DNA of 64,000 nucleotides from Panulirus ornatus (lineage: Eukaryota; Arthropoda; Malacostraca; Decapoda; Palinuridae), in assembly GCF_036320965.1 (NCBI RefSeq), contig NC_092269.1:35333343-35397342 (forward strand), given 5' to 3'. Within the stretch, counting starts at the first letter, position 1. The number at the start of each line of letters is the position of its first letter. Shown in pieces: positions 23,908-35,690 of the stretch. A program made the translations under genes and the position numbers. The notes under the pieces are model-generated. The model ran no database searches and was not told the DNA's origin. It saw only the letters and a program-made list of their open reading frames with translations.

Positions 23908-24853
23908 AGCAGGAGGAGTAGTACCATCGCCAGCAGGAGGGATAGTACCATCGCCAGCAGGAGTGGTAGTACCATCGTCAGCAGGAGTGGTTGTACCATC
24001 TATCGCCAGCAGGAGTGGTAGTACCATCGCCAGCAGGAGTGGTAGTACCATCGCCAGCATGAGTGGTAGTACCATCGCCGGCAGGAGGGTTAGTACGATC
24101 GCCAGCAGGAGTGGTAGTACCATCGCCAGCAGGAGTGGTAGTATCATCGCCAGCAGGAGGGGTAGTACCATCGCCAGCAGGATTGGTAGTATCATCGCCA
24201 GCAGGAGTGGTAGTACCATCGCCAGCAGGAGGGTTAGTACGATCGCCAGCAGGAGTGGTAGTACCATCGCCAGCAGGAGTGGTAGTACCATCGCCGGCAG
24301 GAGTGGTAGTACCATCGCCAGCAGGAGGGGTAGTACCATCGCCAGCAGGAGGGGTAGTACCATCGCCAGCAGGAGGGGTAGTACCATCGCCAGCAGGAGT
24401 GGTAGTACCATCGCCAGCAGGAGTGGTAGTACCATCGCCAGCAGGAGTGGTAGTACCATCGCCAGCAGGAGGGGTAGTACCATCGCCAGCAGGAGTGGTA
24501 GTACCATCGCCAGCAGGAGGGGTAGTACCATCGCCAGCAGGAGGGGTTGTACCATCGCCAGCAGGAGGGGTAGTACCATCGCCAGCAGGAGTGGTAGTAC
24601 CATCGCCAGCAGGAGGGGTAGTACCATCGCCAGCAGGAGGGATAGTACCATCGCCAGCATGAGTGGTAGTACCATCGCCAGCAGGAGTGGTAGTACCATC
24701 GCCAGCAGGAGGGGTAGTACCATCGCCAGCAGGAGGGGTAGTACCATCGCCAGCAGGAGGGGTAGTACCATCGCCAGCAGGAGGGGTAGTACCATCGCCA
24801 GCAGGAGGGGTAGTACCATCGCCAGCAGGAGTGGTAGGCCATCAGCAGGAGTG
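23908..24853. repeat. Large 24-bp minisatellite, about 39 units
   Basis: The unit is ggtagtaccatcgccagcag followed by gagt or gagg. Units differ mostly at one site (t or g in the last position), with rarer changes such as atcgtc, gccggc, gcatgag and one 4-base insertion near 24001. Because 24 is a multiple of 3 and the unit lacks stops in several frames, long open frames exist on both strands: + GSTIASRS, + VVPSPAGG, - MVLPLLLA and - WYYPSCWR, each up to about 370 codons. This multi-frame openness argues for a non-coding array. No splice-bounded flanking exon was found. Confidence 0.97.
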
Positions 24854-25677
24854 GTCGTGGAAGAGTCACAAAAAGCCGCAGCTGTGTATAAAAACAATGT
24901 GGCCTTACGCTGGATATTATTCCTCCTCCTCCTCCCCTCTCCCCTTTGCCCACCCTACACCGCCCGCCCGGCCACACATCCCAGACCTGGGACGTTATAA
25001 ACAAATACCCTCGACCACCCGTCTACGTTCTGTAGCTGCTCTCATGAATACGACTATTGCGGAGACTTCTAGATCCTCACGGACAGATCTCCCAACAGTC
25101 AATACTTCATGGGAACGATTACGAAATCTTGCCATGTCCTCATTCTCATGCAGATCACTTCTGCTTCCATCCCACAACCTACGGTGCATACGCTATATAG
25201 GGGGATGCGCCACCTGGCGATGCCGGGCCCGCCATCTGGTGACCATGTGGGATCCCCAGATCGCCCTGCCACACGCCCTGCGGGCCACAGCCTCACCAAG
25301 TGAGCATTCCTCGCCATGGCACTCTTACCTCAGCCTAGTGTCTCTTCAGCACCGTCAGCCCTCCGTGAACGACGAAGGGCGCCAAGCCGTCGCCTCCCGC
25401 GTCAACACTAGTGCACCCATCTCACACCCCTTCCCTACGCTGTGGCCATAGCCCGTTCAGAATCATTCTCTGCCACCCATTACGGTCGATCTAGTACCCA
25501 TTAGGTCTATCATTCCGCCATTGACCCCCCCCCTTCCCCCCATTCCTGATGAACGTAGGACCCGAAACCCCCATAATCCATAACTTGTGTAACTACTACG
25601 CGCCCAGCCTCGTAGTATCCATTGACCGCTAGAGACAAGGAGGCAAGCCGCTCCTCTACGCAGACCATATCAATGTG
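24854..25677. other. GC-rich flank, no recognised gene
   Basis: A + frame continues to 25451 from the minisatellite but shows no motif, and the minus strand is open in several frames too. Poly-C runs occur near 25527. No feature is supported. Confidence 0.5.
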
Positions 25678-25962
25678 GTCAGCAGGAGTAGCAGCAGTAG
25701 TAGTAGCAGTAGCAGCAGGAGTAGCAGTAGTAGTAGCAGTAGCAGCAGGTTTAGTAGTAGTAGTAGCAGTAGCAGCAGGAGTAGCAGTAGTAGTAGCAGT
25801 AGCAGCAGGTTTAGTAGTAGTAGTAGCAGTAGCAGCAGGAGTAGCAGTAGTAGTAGCAGGAGTAGCAGTAGCAGCAGGAGTAGCAGTAGTAGTAGCAGGA
25901 GTAGCAGTAGTAGTAGCAGTAGCAGCAGGAGTAGCAGTAAGAGTAACAGCAGAAGCAGCAGG
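25678..25962. repeat. AGC/AGT trinucleotide array with 60-bp higher-order period
   Basis: Codon-like AGC, AGT and AGG triplets alternate in two 30-base subunits: one with gcaggagtagcagtagtag, one with gcaggtttagtagtagtag. Together they give an exact 60-base period across 25741-25860, then shorter derivatives. Poly-Ser, poly-Val/Ala and poly-Leu frames are shadows. The sequence shares the gcaggagt word with the 24-bp array 0.8 kb upstream. Confidence 0.95.
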
Positions 25963-26217
25963 CGTCCTATCATCTTGTGGCCTCAGCTAAGCCAGCCATC
26001 TCATCACTGTTCCTCCTCCCCTGTATGTATATATGTATGTATGTATGTATTTACATGGGACCAAGAGTCCGACACAATGACGCTGATTGGACGAAAGTCC
26101 TCCGGCCTCAGCTACTTACTTACGCTAGTTTACGCAGCGCACGAATTCGTTTTACTTGCCATCTGAAGCACGACCAGTAGTAGTAAACTTAAACATGCCA
26201 GACTTGGCCAAAGTTTA

Positions 26218-26445
26218 TGGACCCTGACTGAACTTAACTGTATGGATCGTGAGTGACTGAACTTAACTGTATTGATCGTAAGCGACTGAACTTAACGTTA
26301 TGGATCGTAAGTGACTTAAGTTTATAGATCATGAGTTACTTAATTAACTTTATGGATCGCAAGTGACTTAAATTAACTTTATGGATCGTAAGTGACTTAG
26401 ATTAACTTTATGGATCGTGAGTGACTGAACTTAACCTAACTTTTC
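26218..26445. repeat. 29-32-bp minisatellite, about 7 units
   Basis: Units built on gactgaacttaactgtatgg then atcgtgagt, with later units carrying an extra aatta and gacttaaattaactttatgg. Confidence 0.92.
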
Positions 26446-27089
26446 GATTGTAAGTCACAGCCTCATGGGACCTTCGTAACTTTACCTAACCTGCAGATCT
26501 AAGTTGACGTATTGCTTAACGTAACGGAACCTTGCCTCACGTAACGTAGCGTTCGCCTGGACTTCACCTCTCGCACCAGCACCTGTTTACGTGAGAAGAC
26601 GTCAAGGCTGGCGCGCGCGCGAGACATCGCGACGTTGACTTCAGGAGGTCGCGGGCACTTGGCCAGCCCCTGCAGCGCTTAGCAACGTTGGCTACCCTGA
26701 TGTGAGCCCCGCCCGGGGTCTCGCCCCACACTCTGGGGTGACATTACCAGACTCTCCCCGCCTAACCTCCCCAAGCCTCAAATCTCCACCCTAGGATTCT
26801 TCTCCCCTACCTCATCCCTCCTACGAGCACTCACACCCCTAGCCTAACCTTCCCTGCCTCACCGTCACCCCAGCGCTATACTCCCCGACCAATCTCCCCT
26901 GTCACCCCTTGCTACTCCCCAGACCCACTCAGACTCCCTACCCTCCTTAACTTTGTTCTGTCTTTCCTTCTCTATTCTGCCATTTTGTCTCATGTCTTCC
27001 GTGTCCCTTCGTTCCCATTATCTCATCCCATGTCACTTCCACTCATCCGTTTCTCCACTCACACACTTTTTTTTTTCCCCCACGTCCAC

Positions 27090-27091
<2 letters not shown>
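26446..27091. other. Intergenic, C-rich right half
   Basis: Includes a (GC)n run near 26612 and a cytosine-rich, gene-free stretch from 26690 to 27060. Confidence 0.5.

Positions 27092-27159
<68 letters not shown>
27092..27159. repeat. (CT)n microsatellite
   Basis: About 34 CT units. Confidence 0.97.
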
Positions 27160-27161
<2 letters not shown>

Positions 27162-29833
27162 CTCCTCCCGTCCCTCCAGTGTGTGAGAGGCTGTGTTGGT
27201 GCCTGGCAGGGAGCCGAGGGGTCAGCAGTTAACAGGCTTGAGGTGCCAGGAACAGCCAGCCAACCCCCTTTCTGACCGCCACTAATCTGATCCTCCTCCA
27301 CTCGTCTCCCTCCGTCACCACCGGTATATTCCCACCAGACGACGGTGCCTCTGGCGCGTCCGTCTGTAACGAGAGAGGACACCAGGGCAGGAGGACTCCG
27401 TGTGATTTGACGGTGCTGAAAGACGAGGTGAAATTAGTTTTTAAGTTTTTTTTTTTTTACCCGCGCGTTCACTCAGGAGAAGCGTCAGCCAAAGCAACAG
27501 CGTCTCACAGAAGACAAGTTGCGTCTTGCTCCTCACCGACCCTGTGTCATTATGGAGGCCAATTTTGCTGCTGATACGTTTAGCAATTTATTTTTGGTCG
27601 ACGGAGGTAGAGACAGGCAGAGATTTATACAGACTTTTGTCTGTTTTTTTTCTTAACGAATCAATGCAGCTGGAGACAAACATCAGTGACCCGTAGGAGG
27701 ATGCAGCTAATGTCTTGCTTGTTGTACACACTTGTCCAACACACTGAGGTATACAGGACTCCTCATATGTCAGATCCTAAGAACCGTGTGTATGCCTCAC
27801 ACTCTGAACAGCTGCAAGCTGTGTGTGGAGACACGACGAGCCGGGCATCACAGACGAAGTGTAGGGAATGGGAGCTTAGAACATGAGACGGAGTGAGGGT
27901 CATGTTCGTGTGTGTATGGGGTGTGTGGAGAGAGCTTGGATGTTGCCAAGCAGTGGGGCAGCCAGGGATGTAAGGAAATTGAGATGATGGACTAATATTC
28001 ATTAGAACACTGGCCATGACAATTACTGTCACACAGGATAAGATATGACACTGAGTTAGTCGTGAACAGGTGTGGAAGTGACCGCCCTCAAGCCGCCGAT
28101 AAAGACTTTGATCTTTTAGCTTCGGTTTTGTCAAAGAGGGCCGAGGGACGCGCCTCCCTAGATGTGAGGGCTGATTTAGCCATGGCATTTGTCAGGGTTG
28201 GAATGTTTAGAGGGGAGGAAGGAAGGCAGGGTGAAACGCTGGTGTGGACCCGGAGTGATTTAACAGCTTCTCTTGCAAGTTGAGACGTCTGAGGCATCAC
28301 AGAGAAAGACTGCGGTTTGTAGTTGACCCTAATACTGTTAATGCAGGAAGTTCCGACACAGGTACTGGTGAAGGGATGAGGGTAGGGAGGCAATCATGGT
28401 AACGGGAAGTACCTGAAACAACGCGTCTGTGAGACTTTCATTCTCACAGAGCGTTCATGATGTGGTGCATTGAATTTGCAGTGGTTCTGGCATCAGGAGT
28501 TGAAAGGGACATTATGATGATCGTTAAGGGGCTGCTGGGTAAAGGCCAGATAAACCAAGTGATGAGAGAGACTTGTGAAGAAGAGTGGTGCAGTAGTTTA
28601 CTGGTTCACACAGACTGGTCAGGGAGGATTGCGGTTTGATACATGTTCTGGTTTATATGGTTTAGACTCGAAGGGATATGTGGGTTTACGTGATTTGATG
28701 TGAGAGGGAGTCGTGGATGATTTCGCCCTACGAGTTTTGCGAGACTTCGTGTGGAAGAATGTCTTGGCTTAATACCAGTATAGATTTGTATGTTTTGGTT
28801 TGGAGGAGGGTCGTCTGTCTCATTCTGTCTATCATACCGTCTCCCACTCTGCTGCAGGTTGTACTCTGTCCTCTTCTGCAGGAGATTAAGACACTGCACG
28901 TCCACTATCCACCCACAGGCCCTCTCAATCTCTCCATCCACCTCACTCCCTGCCTTACTCATCCCTTATGTATCCATTCCTTTTCATCCGTCAGGACAAT
29001 CGCAGCATTTGCTGTCATCATCGTAATCATATCTTCCCTCTCTTCCTATCGTCTGCGTCCTCTTCGTTTTCCACGATCTAATGAAATACGATATTTAGCT
29101 TCCTTCACTCCGACGGGGCTTCCTCCACATTCACGTTTCTTTCGTCAACATCGAAAGTTCACTGGAGCTGTGGTCCCGCGAAAGTTCCACCTCACCGGGA
29201 GACTCGCTCCTTGACCCATCACGGGGTCGTTGATACGGAAGATAAATTAAACAACAACACACAGAGACACGAACCAAATCATGGGGATATGAAGCATGAG
29301 TTGGGACATGGAATGCCATCCGTCCAACAGTCAATAGAAAGTTGTAGGAAATAAGGAATCGGATAGTCCAAATCGACGACCCCTTGGTATAAGGGGCTCT
29401 GATGCCAGAGTTTGTCAAATGGTTTAGGGAAAATATCCCGTAAAGACAGACAAGAGATCTGTTGTGTGCCAGCGGTAAAAACCCGTACTGCATGTATGAT
29501 GAAAATATTAAAAGTTCACGAGATCCTGTCTGTTCATTACGGACATTATGATTGAAGTGGGGACGTAGATGAGGGCTGAGGGTCTGCCTGTAATGGGAAA
29601 GAAGATTCTTTTTTTTCTTATTTTTTTTTTCGTAAGGGGAGTGAGAGGATGCTGGGATACAAGGAACGTACGACTGAAGGAGGGAGAGACTACTGATAAG
29701 TATGCGGAGAACTCTGCCTAAATGTGTTGGTCGCTGGAGCTTAAAGAAGCTGACGAAGAACATCATCTGCGTCAGGAGATGAGGCATCGAGAATCATTGT
29801 CAAGCAACACACATACTGGCTCAGGCTAGGGTT
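27160..29833. other. Intergenic, no recognised gene
   Basis: Several frames of 60-218 codons are open on either strand (the longest at 29131-29787, minus) but none has a recognisable domain or good splice borders. Around 28060-28290 the sequence looks like an old interspersed repeat to me, without a motif to prove it. Confidence 0.45.

Positions 29834-29876
<43 letters not shown>
29834..29876. repeat. (TA)n microsatellite
   Basis: About 21 TA units with one tt interruption at the left. Confidence 0.95.
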
Positions 29877-29878
<2 letters not shown>

Positions 29879-30073
29879 GTGTATGTGTTTGTATAGCGTT
29901 AATGAGATAGCCTTGATTGGGGCCTCAGGCGCCCGTGCCGTCTCTGCGAACGCACAAAAAAGATATTGTTATCAGCGGTAGAACCCAGGAGGAAGCATCG
30001 CCACCACGGCTGATGATGAGTTCTGGCTATGATGTTTATCTGGGTCTAGGGTGCGCTCCCTTGGTCAACACAG

Positions 30074-30075
<2 letters not shown>

Positions 30076-30144
<69 letters not shown>
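30076..30144. repeat. (CT)n microsatellite
   Basis: About 34 CT units. Confidence 0.97.
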
Positions 30145-30148
<4 letters not shown>

Positions 30149-30364
30149 TGTTGTGTAGGTGTGAGGAGATAAGGTTTAATAAAATGTGATAGGGGTTGGT
30201 TCGGTATACTGTAGTGATCCTGGACGAGGGACAGATGGCTGTGTTGCTGTTAGACTGACTGTGAAGGAAATAATTGTTGGAGTATAGATTTATTTACATA
30301 CCTTAGGGGCGTTGCTGGTAGACTGGAACTACTGCTGTTAATGTTGTCCCTGCTCCTACATGGG

Positions 30365-30462
30365 GTGTTGGTGAGGGGTTGTTGGTGAGGGGATGTTGGT
30401 GAGGGGATGTTGGTGAGGGGATGTTGGTGAGGGGTTGTTGGTGAGGGGTTGTTGGTGAGGAG
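30365..30462. repeat. 14-bp minisatellite, 7 units
   Basis: Units are ttgttggtgagggg or atgttggtgagggg. Three minus frames remain open because the period is not a multiple of 3 yet lacks stops. Confidence 0.97.
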
Positions 30463-30666
30463 TCATGCTTAGAACATGTGTGGGTTGCTGGTCTGTGTCT
30501 TCCGGCGTGGTTAGTGAGGATAGAACACCATATGAATGGTCTCCTTTGAAGCCTAGTGGTTTGTTGTCTCCCCACACCGATTGAAGGGTCCGTGTGGTCC
30601 CCTGAGGATGTGGATTGTAGGACTTCAGGAAGGACTTGCGTACACCACCCCAGCAGTCGCTACCGT

Positions 30667-30692
30667 GGGGGGGGGGGGGGGGGGGGAGGGGG
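30667..30692. repeat. Poly-G run
   Basis: Twenty consecutive G (30667-30686), one A, then five more G. A candidate four-strand-forming tract and a likely sequencing weak spot. Confidence 0.9.
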
Positions 30693-31634
30693 CTCATGGT
30701 ATGGGGTTTGGTTGGAGCGTTTTGTAAATAGAAAGACAAATTGCCGAGAGCACTTTAGAGTTATAAATAGAGGATTATGAGAGGCGCAATGTAGTACAAA
30801 CTAGAGCAGGTGATGGAGAAGTGGTGAAGAATATTTGTAGTTTCTTCAGGAGAGTCAGGAGTGAGAGGAATTTCATCAACAGGTCATGAAGGGGTCACTG
30901 TGTGATGCAGGTGTCTGCCTCTCAATTGAGTGGACGAGTGTCACCAGTTGACCATCATCCATCTGTAACCAAACCCGTCTAGGAACAGGGACACCGCTTT
31001 TCGTCCACTCGGTCCAGCTATCGCCACAGCGATGCCTTCCAAGGGAAACCCTTGTTTTCATCACCTCATCCAGCAGTGACCCGTTCTCTGAATACGTGAG
31101 GAACTGTCGACAGCGGCAGCGGAGGGAATTGTGGTAGGAGTGGCACGGTCAGAGGGAGCAACATAAGCTATGGCTCAACCTGAACTGGTGAATAAAGCAG
31201 GGCGCTTCAAGGAGAGCCAGTGTTTGTCTTGTGACTTAATTCGGCAACAGCAGGAGGCAGCTACTCCCCTCCGCGGAGGGAAATAGAAAGATTTAGTTAA
31301 TTACTCTGTTTACCATGGGAAGTGAGAGGGCTGAGTAGGTTAATAATATGGCCCACAGAAAAAACACGTCCAACTCCAACTTGGAGCAACATGAAAGGAA
31401 CTTTAGGGTGGCGGAACACGGTCTATACGGGATGTAAAGATCTGGTGGTTTCCATACGGGAATTATTAAGATTAGGGAATAAAAAGATGGACTGCTGGCT
31501 GGGGAAGCCGAGGGGAAACTGTTATAATTTTTTTTTTTATATTATTTATGTGCGTGGGAAGATCACTGAGGGGCCGCTGGACGTTCCTGGTAGTGACGTG
31601 GGGTTAGGTTGATGGATGGGGCAACCCCCTGTTT

Positions 31635-31900
31635 AAACCCCCCCCCCAGCACGACCGTCTGACCCTTGAACACGACGACGCGACAGTTTGACCCCTCAGG
31701 TGGTATGGACTGGCCTTTGACCTGACCTTAGCCAAGCCATCATACGCAAGGGTCGTACCGTCGTGTTTCTATGGGTCGTACCGTCGTGTTCGAGGGTCGT
31801 ACCGTCGTGTTTCTGGGATGGTACCGTCGTGTTCGAGGGTCGTACCGTCGTGTTCGAGGGTCGTACTGTCGTGCCTCTGGGGTCGTACCGCTGTGACCAG
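31635..31900. repeat. GTCGTACC-family locus with both arms
   Basis: The left part, 31650-31695, carries complement-orientation units (cgaccgtctgacccttgaac and acgacgacgcgacagtttga). A centre, cccctcaggtggtatggact then ggcctttgacctgaccttag, follows. From 31738 there are about seven forward units such as gcaagggtcgtaccgtcgtg, with tttctatg, ttcgag and cctctggg spacers. The two arms point away from the centre. Confidence 0.85.
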
Positions 31901-32240
31901 CGGTTCATGTGCTGTCTATCTCCCTCAGGTCAACAACAAAAAAGAAAATGCCCTTATTTTCTTCATTTTTCCCAGTGTCATTTAAAGTTAAGAATTGTAT
32001 CAAAAATACTTTTTTTTTTCCCAGTAGATTCATGATAAAAATGTGTGAGTATTTTAGCTTCTTTTTTTTTTAGGGTTACTATCTTGACGTATATTAATTC
32101 AGTTATGTAAACGTGCTCATTTACCCGTTTAATTCAGACGCCTGATGTCATTAATCTAATATCTGAGAATCTCTGGACATTGGATTGCTAGAGGGAAAGG
32201 GATAGAGGGTGTTGAAAGAGAGAATAACGAGGAAATGTGA

Positions 32241-32242
<2 letters not shown>

Positions 32243-32312
<70 letters not shown>
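32243..32312. repeat. (GA)n microsatellite
   Basis: 35 GA units. Confidence 0.97.
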
Positions 32313-32316
<4 letters not shown>

Positions 32317-33405
32317 TCCGCCGAACAGGCTCGACAGGACTCATTATTCTATAGAATGGATCTCAACCAGAGCTCGTAGTAGTAGTAGTCAGGGAGAAAG
32401 TAATAGAATGGATGGAAGTCGGTCATCCGCGTTCCTCGGCGTAGCCAGGAAGGCGTCAGACCTTGAGGTATGGTCGTTGGGAGCCGTGGTAGCTGGTCAC
32501 AACGTGCGCTGTGCGGTTAATGAGCCAGCGTTACCTCCCCGTAAGCGACACTGCCACCTCGATCGCTATTTTCACATTACCATTTTTGAAATGTTTGTCC
32601 TCCTGGACTTAATGTTTTATAGCGATGAGGTCGTATGTTGACTTATCGCTTGTCATAGACATTTGGATTGCTTTACGTAGCAAGAAATTAAACAAAATAT
32701 GATAAAAACGGCTATCGGGCAGCAACTTTGGCTATGAGTAGCGGTGAGCAAGGCTGCCCACGGGACCCACCCTGGACCCTGTGAGGTCATCATGGCGGAT
32801 GAGGGGCCTGTTTCCTCGCCATATAGTTCAGTGATGTGGATGCTTGAATAAAGGATTCAGCACAGCACAAGGGAAGAATGTGTTCGGTAAAGAAACTAAT
32901 AATGGTATTTTCCTGAAACAGACGTGTGATTGATATAAAAATACGGGAATGTGGGTCGTAAAATTGACAAAATATATGTATTCAGGAAATAATTTGGTTT
33001 AGGGGCACTTTCTGAGAATGATGCGTAATTACCAAATAAAAGAAAAGGGTAAAATAAACTCATGCAAACTTTGACTAGACTGACTTAGATTTGTAGTATT
33101 ATTGTCAGCGAAATCTGACACCAGTCAGTCTGCTTGTTGTCAGCAATATAGTTTAATGTCGTAATAGCTGTCGTTCCACATGTTACCCTTAATGTATGAC
33201 ATAAGAAATTAACAACTGGTTCTTGACTGACAACCTCAGCGGTAAGTGACTGGCAACACTGCGGTAAGGAAAATGCGATAGGGACTTTATTTTTAGCAGG
33301 AGAGAAATGGAGATATGGTCTCATGAATTGGCGTGTAAACAGACAAACACTTTGCGCCAACCTCAAGGGTTGGTTGTGTCTTCCGTCAGTATGGACGTCA
33401 CGCAT

Positions 33406-33408
<3 letters not shown>
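32313..33408. other. Intergenic, no recognised gene
   Basis: No motif-bearing frames. The + frame to 32641 is a continuation of the (GA)n shadow. Confidence 0.5.

Positions 33409-33480
<72 letters not shown>
33409..33480. repeat. (GA)n microsatellite
   Basis: 36 GA units. Confidence 0.97.
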
Positions 33481-33483
<3 letters not shown>

Positions 33484-33793
33484 GGACAGTGACAGAAGCC
33501 AAGGTCATATGAAAGTTTGTTTTGTCTGTACGGCGCCACTCCAATAATATTGCCACATGATGTGCCATGTATTATAACTAGTGATAAGAAGAAAAAAAAA
33601 AACTAGGACAGAATTGCTCTTGATAATACGGTGAACCTACGCCAAGAGCTATTTTACGTTATCAAAAAATGCTTACCATTTGTTTACGTTAATTCTACAT
33701 AGTGTTATCTGTTTCTCCTTTGCACATTCATCCCAGAGCAAAATTCAGCAGCAGATAACTCGTTTACCGGTCGGTTTAACGCACCAGATGTTT

Positions 33794-33817
33794 CCTAACC
33801 TAACCTAACCTAACCTA
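33794..33817. repeat. Short interstitial telomere-type repeat (CCTAA)n
   Basis: Four complete cctaa units and a fifth ending in ccta then g. CCTAA/TTAGG is the canonical arthropod telomere motif. A block this short is an interstitial relic or chance expansion, not a chromosome end. Confidence 0.8.
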
Positions 33818-35579
33818 GTCTAGGATAGATTTGCGTAGCTTGGTTTATTGTAACGTAACGTTAGTGGGGGGGGAGACGTATGGTGATTGCAGCAGTGTCG
33901 TATAGGGACAAGCCAAGCACCGAGAAAATGCGTTTGCCTCTTGTATTGAACGACTGATAACCCACTGCCAGCTATTCCCACATGTTATCTGCGATCATGA
34001 TTTTTCTATCAGTTTAGAGTCTGTTTCTGGTTACTATCACTTATATCCCGTTATTTTCCTAAAAAAAAAAGGGGGCCTCAGCTGAATCAGTAGAGATAAA
34101 TGTAAACATACTTAAGGTAGAGTGGAATAAGGAACGTTTTTGTTTATGTCTTGATTTATTTAAGACATGGGGTGAAGGACCCATGGCATGGGGTAGGTTG
34201 TAGGCAAAGATGGAGTGCACAACAGGCACCAAGTTTAGTATGATCTTGAGTATATCATAAAATAAAAGAGAAAGGTCACCCTTAGGGCTACCGTACCTAG
34301 GCGTGTTCCCAGCAGGTTTATGATAGGCGACTGCGGCGTGCAGGGGAGGAAGACTTGCCCCCTGGGACCGCCATAATGACTGGTGGTAACATTCCCTCAG
34401 TCGCTAGCGGGACTAGGTTTGACCCCTACGCACGGCCTCCCGTGCCACAGTAAAAACGAGTCTTCCTTCTTTTTTTCTTCCTCCCGAAAATTCTTAATGA
34501 AATATTTGAGTTGCGGTGGTAAATTTACGTAGATTTTTCTTGGAGGCTATTTTGATAAATAGTTTTGTGTGAAGTATAAAACTGAAATTCATTGCCTAGA
34601 TGGCTTTATTCAGGGCAGGGAAGTGTACAGGGATCAAGAATGTATTAATTCTTCATGTATACATTGTTCTGTATACATTCTAAACATAGAGAGTGCAGTA
34701 AAGAATTATATGGAAAGGAATTCTTAAGCTCAGTAAACTAAGATTGTTGGTGAAAGTAAAGACAACTGAAAATGTCATAAATGGCTGAGGCTGCCTACAT
34801 TGTACTTAATTTCTAGTTTTTCTTAATCTGGTTTTCTTTATTCATAGCAAAAGTACAGAAGGGAAGATTTGGGAGGTTAAGTTTTGCCCATCCTAATACA
34901 GATGAATTGATTTAATTTTTTTCCAGTGGTGCAAAAATAATATCGTTCGGAATTAAAGACGTAAATAGTCTGAACTGTGGTATACAGGTCAGGAACTGAA
35001 TGATATTTAACGGTTTGGTTTGCAGGTGAAAGATGGTACATCTTTAATTTACAGATTTGCTTTACTTTTTTCCTTTTTTTTTTTTTTTTTTTTTTTTACG
35101 TTTTACCTTGAATATCGGAGTTCCTCCTCGAGATAGCTTATCTAATATGGAAATAACGTAAAGACCAGGGGTTTAAGCAGGGGGTATGGAAACTATGCCG
35201 ATACTATCACACTATTCATTCCATTAATGGGTAGATTGGTAATGAGAATGTTCACATCGAGATATAGACCGCTGATGATGAAAATGTTCAGTGTGCTCGT
35301 GACTGAGTAAACATGAACACTGCCATGGTGTATTCACTATCAGAACCGCTTCACATCCTAGACTTAAGGAACGGAACGGAACATATCAACTAATATCTAG
35401 GAAACGGAACGGAACGTATCATGAGAGGCTAAAGAATGAAATTGATGGAATTACAGCCAGCAAGCTTGAGCTAAAAGAGTCACAACAAGGAAGAAACAAA
35501 GTAAATATATCTGCAATAATCCCTTGGATTGTGATGAAGACAGAAATACACGAGAACCCAGCCAGCCAGCACGTTGGAA
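33818..35579. other. Intergenic with poly-T run
   Basis: A run of T (35074-35097) is the only low-complexity tract. No gene or tandem array is recognised. A gaacggaacg-type word occurs twice at 35368-35420. Confidence 0.5.
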
Positions 35580-35690
35580 AGACTCCATAACATCTTGCCA
35601 GACGAAATTCAAGACCCTGCACGAAGTAAACACAGGAACCTTCAAAAGAAGTTTGGATAGTTGGTTAACGACAGTCCCGGAGGAACGGAA
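35580..35690 (+). mobile_element. LINE ORF2 C-terminal fragment
   Basis: 35629-35685 encodes NTGTFKRSLDSWLTTVPEE, resembling the NxxTFKxxLDxWLxxVPDxP tail of LINE reverse-transcriptase ORFs. Just upstream, a different + frame reads LPDEIQD, the eroded NxLPxEIxxL block, so a frameshift separates the two. The 165-codon frame that contains the motif (35524-36021) extends past it without further recognisable sequence. Confidence 0.7.

Noticed and set aside
23866..25451. Very long open frames on both strands (up to 374 codons) as a repetitive-protein gene
   Set aside because: All arise from the 24-bp minisatellite, are open in several frames at once, and have no flanking exon or domain.
25622..26166. 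Poly-Ser, poly-Val/Ala and poly-Leu proteins
   Set aside because: They are translations of an AGC/AGT triplet array in different frames.
29131..29787. 218-codon minus-strand frame as a gene
   Set aside because: No recognisable domain, a poly-Lys run from an A/T tract inside it, and no convincing splice or start context. A chance frame cannot be excluded, so no call is made.
33794..33817. True telomere end
   Set aside because: Fewer than five units, embedded in unique sequence on both sides.
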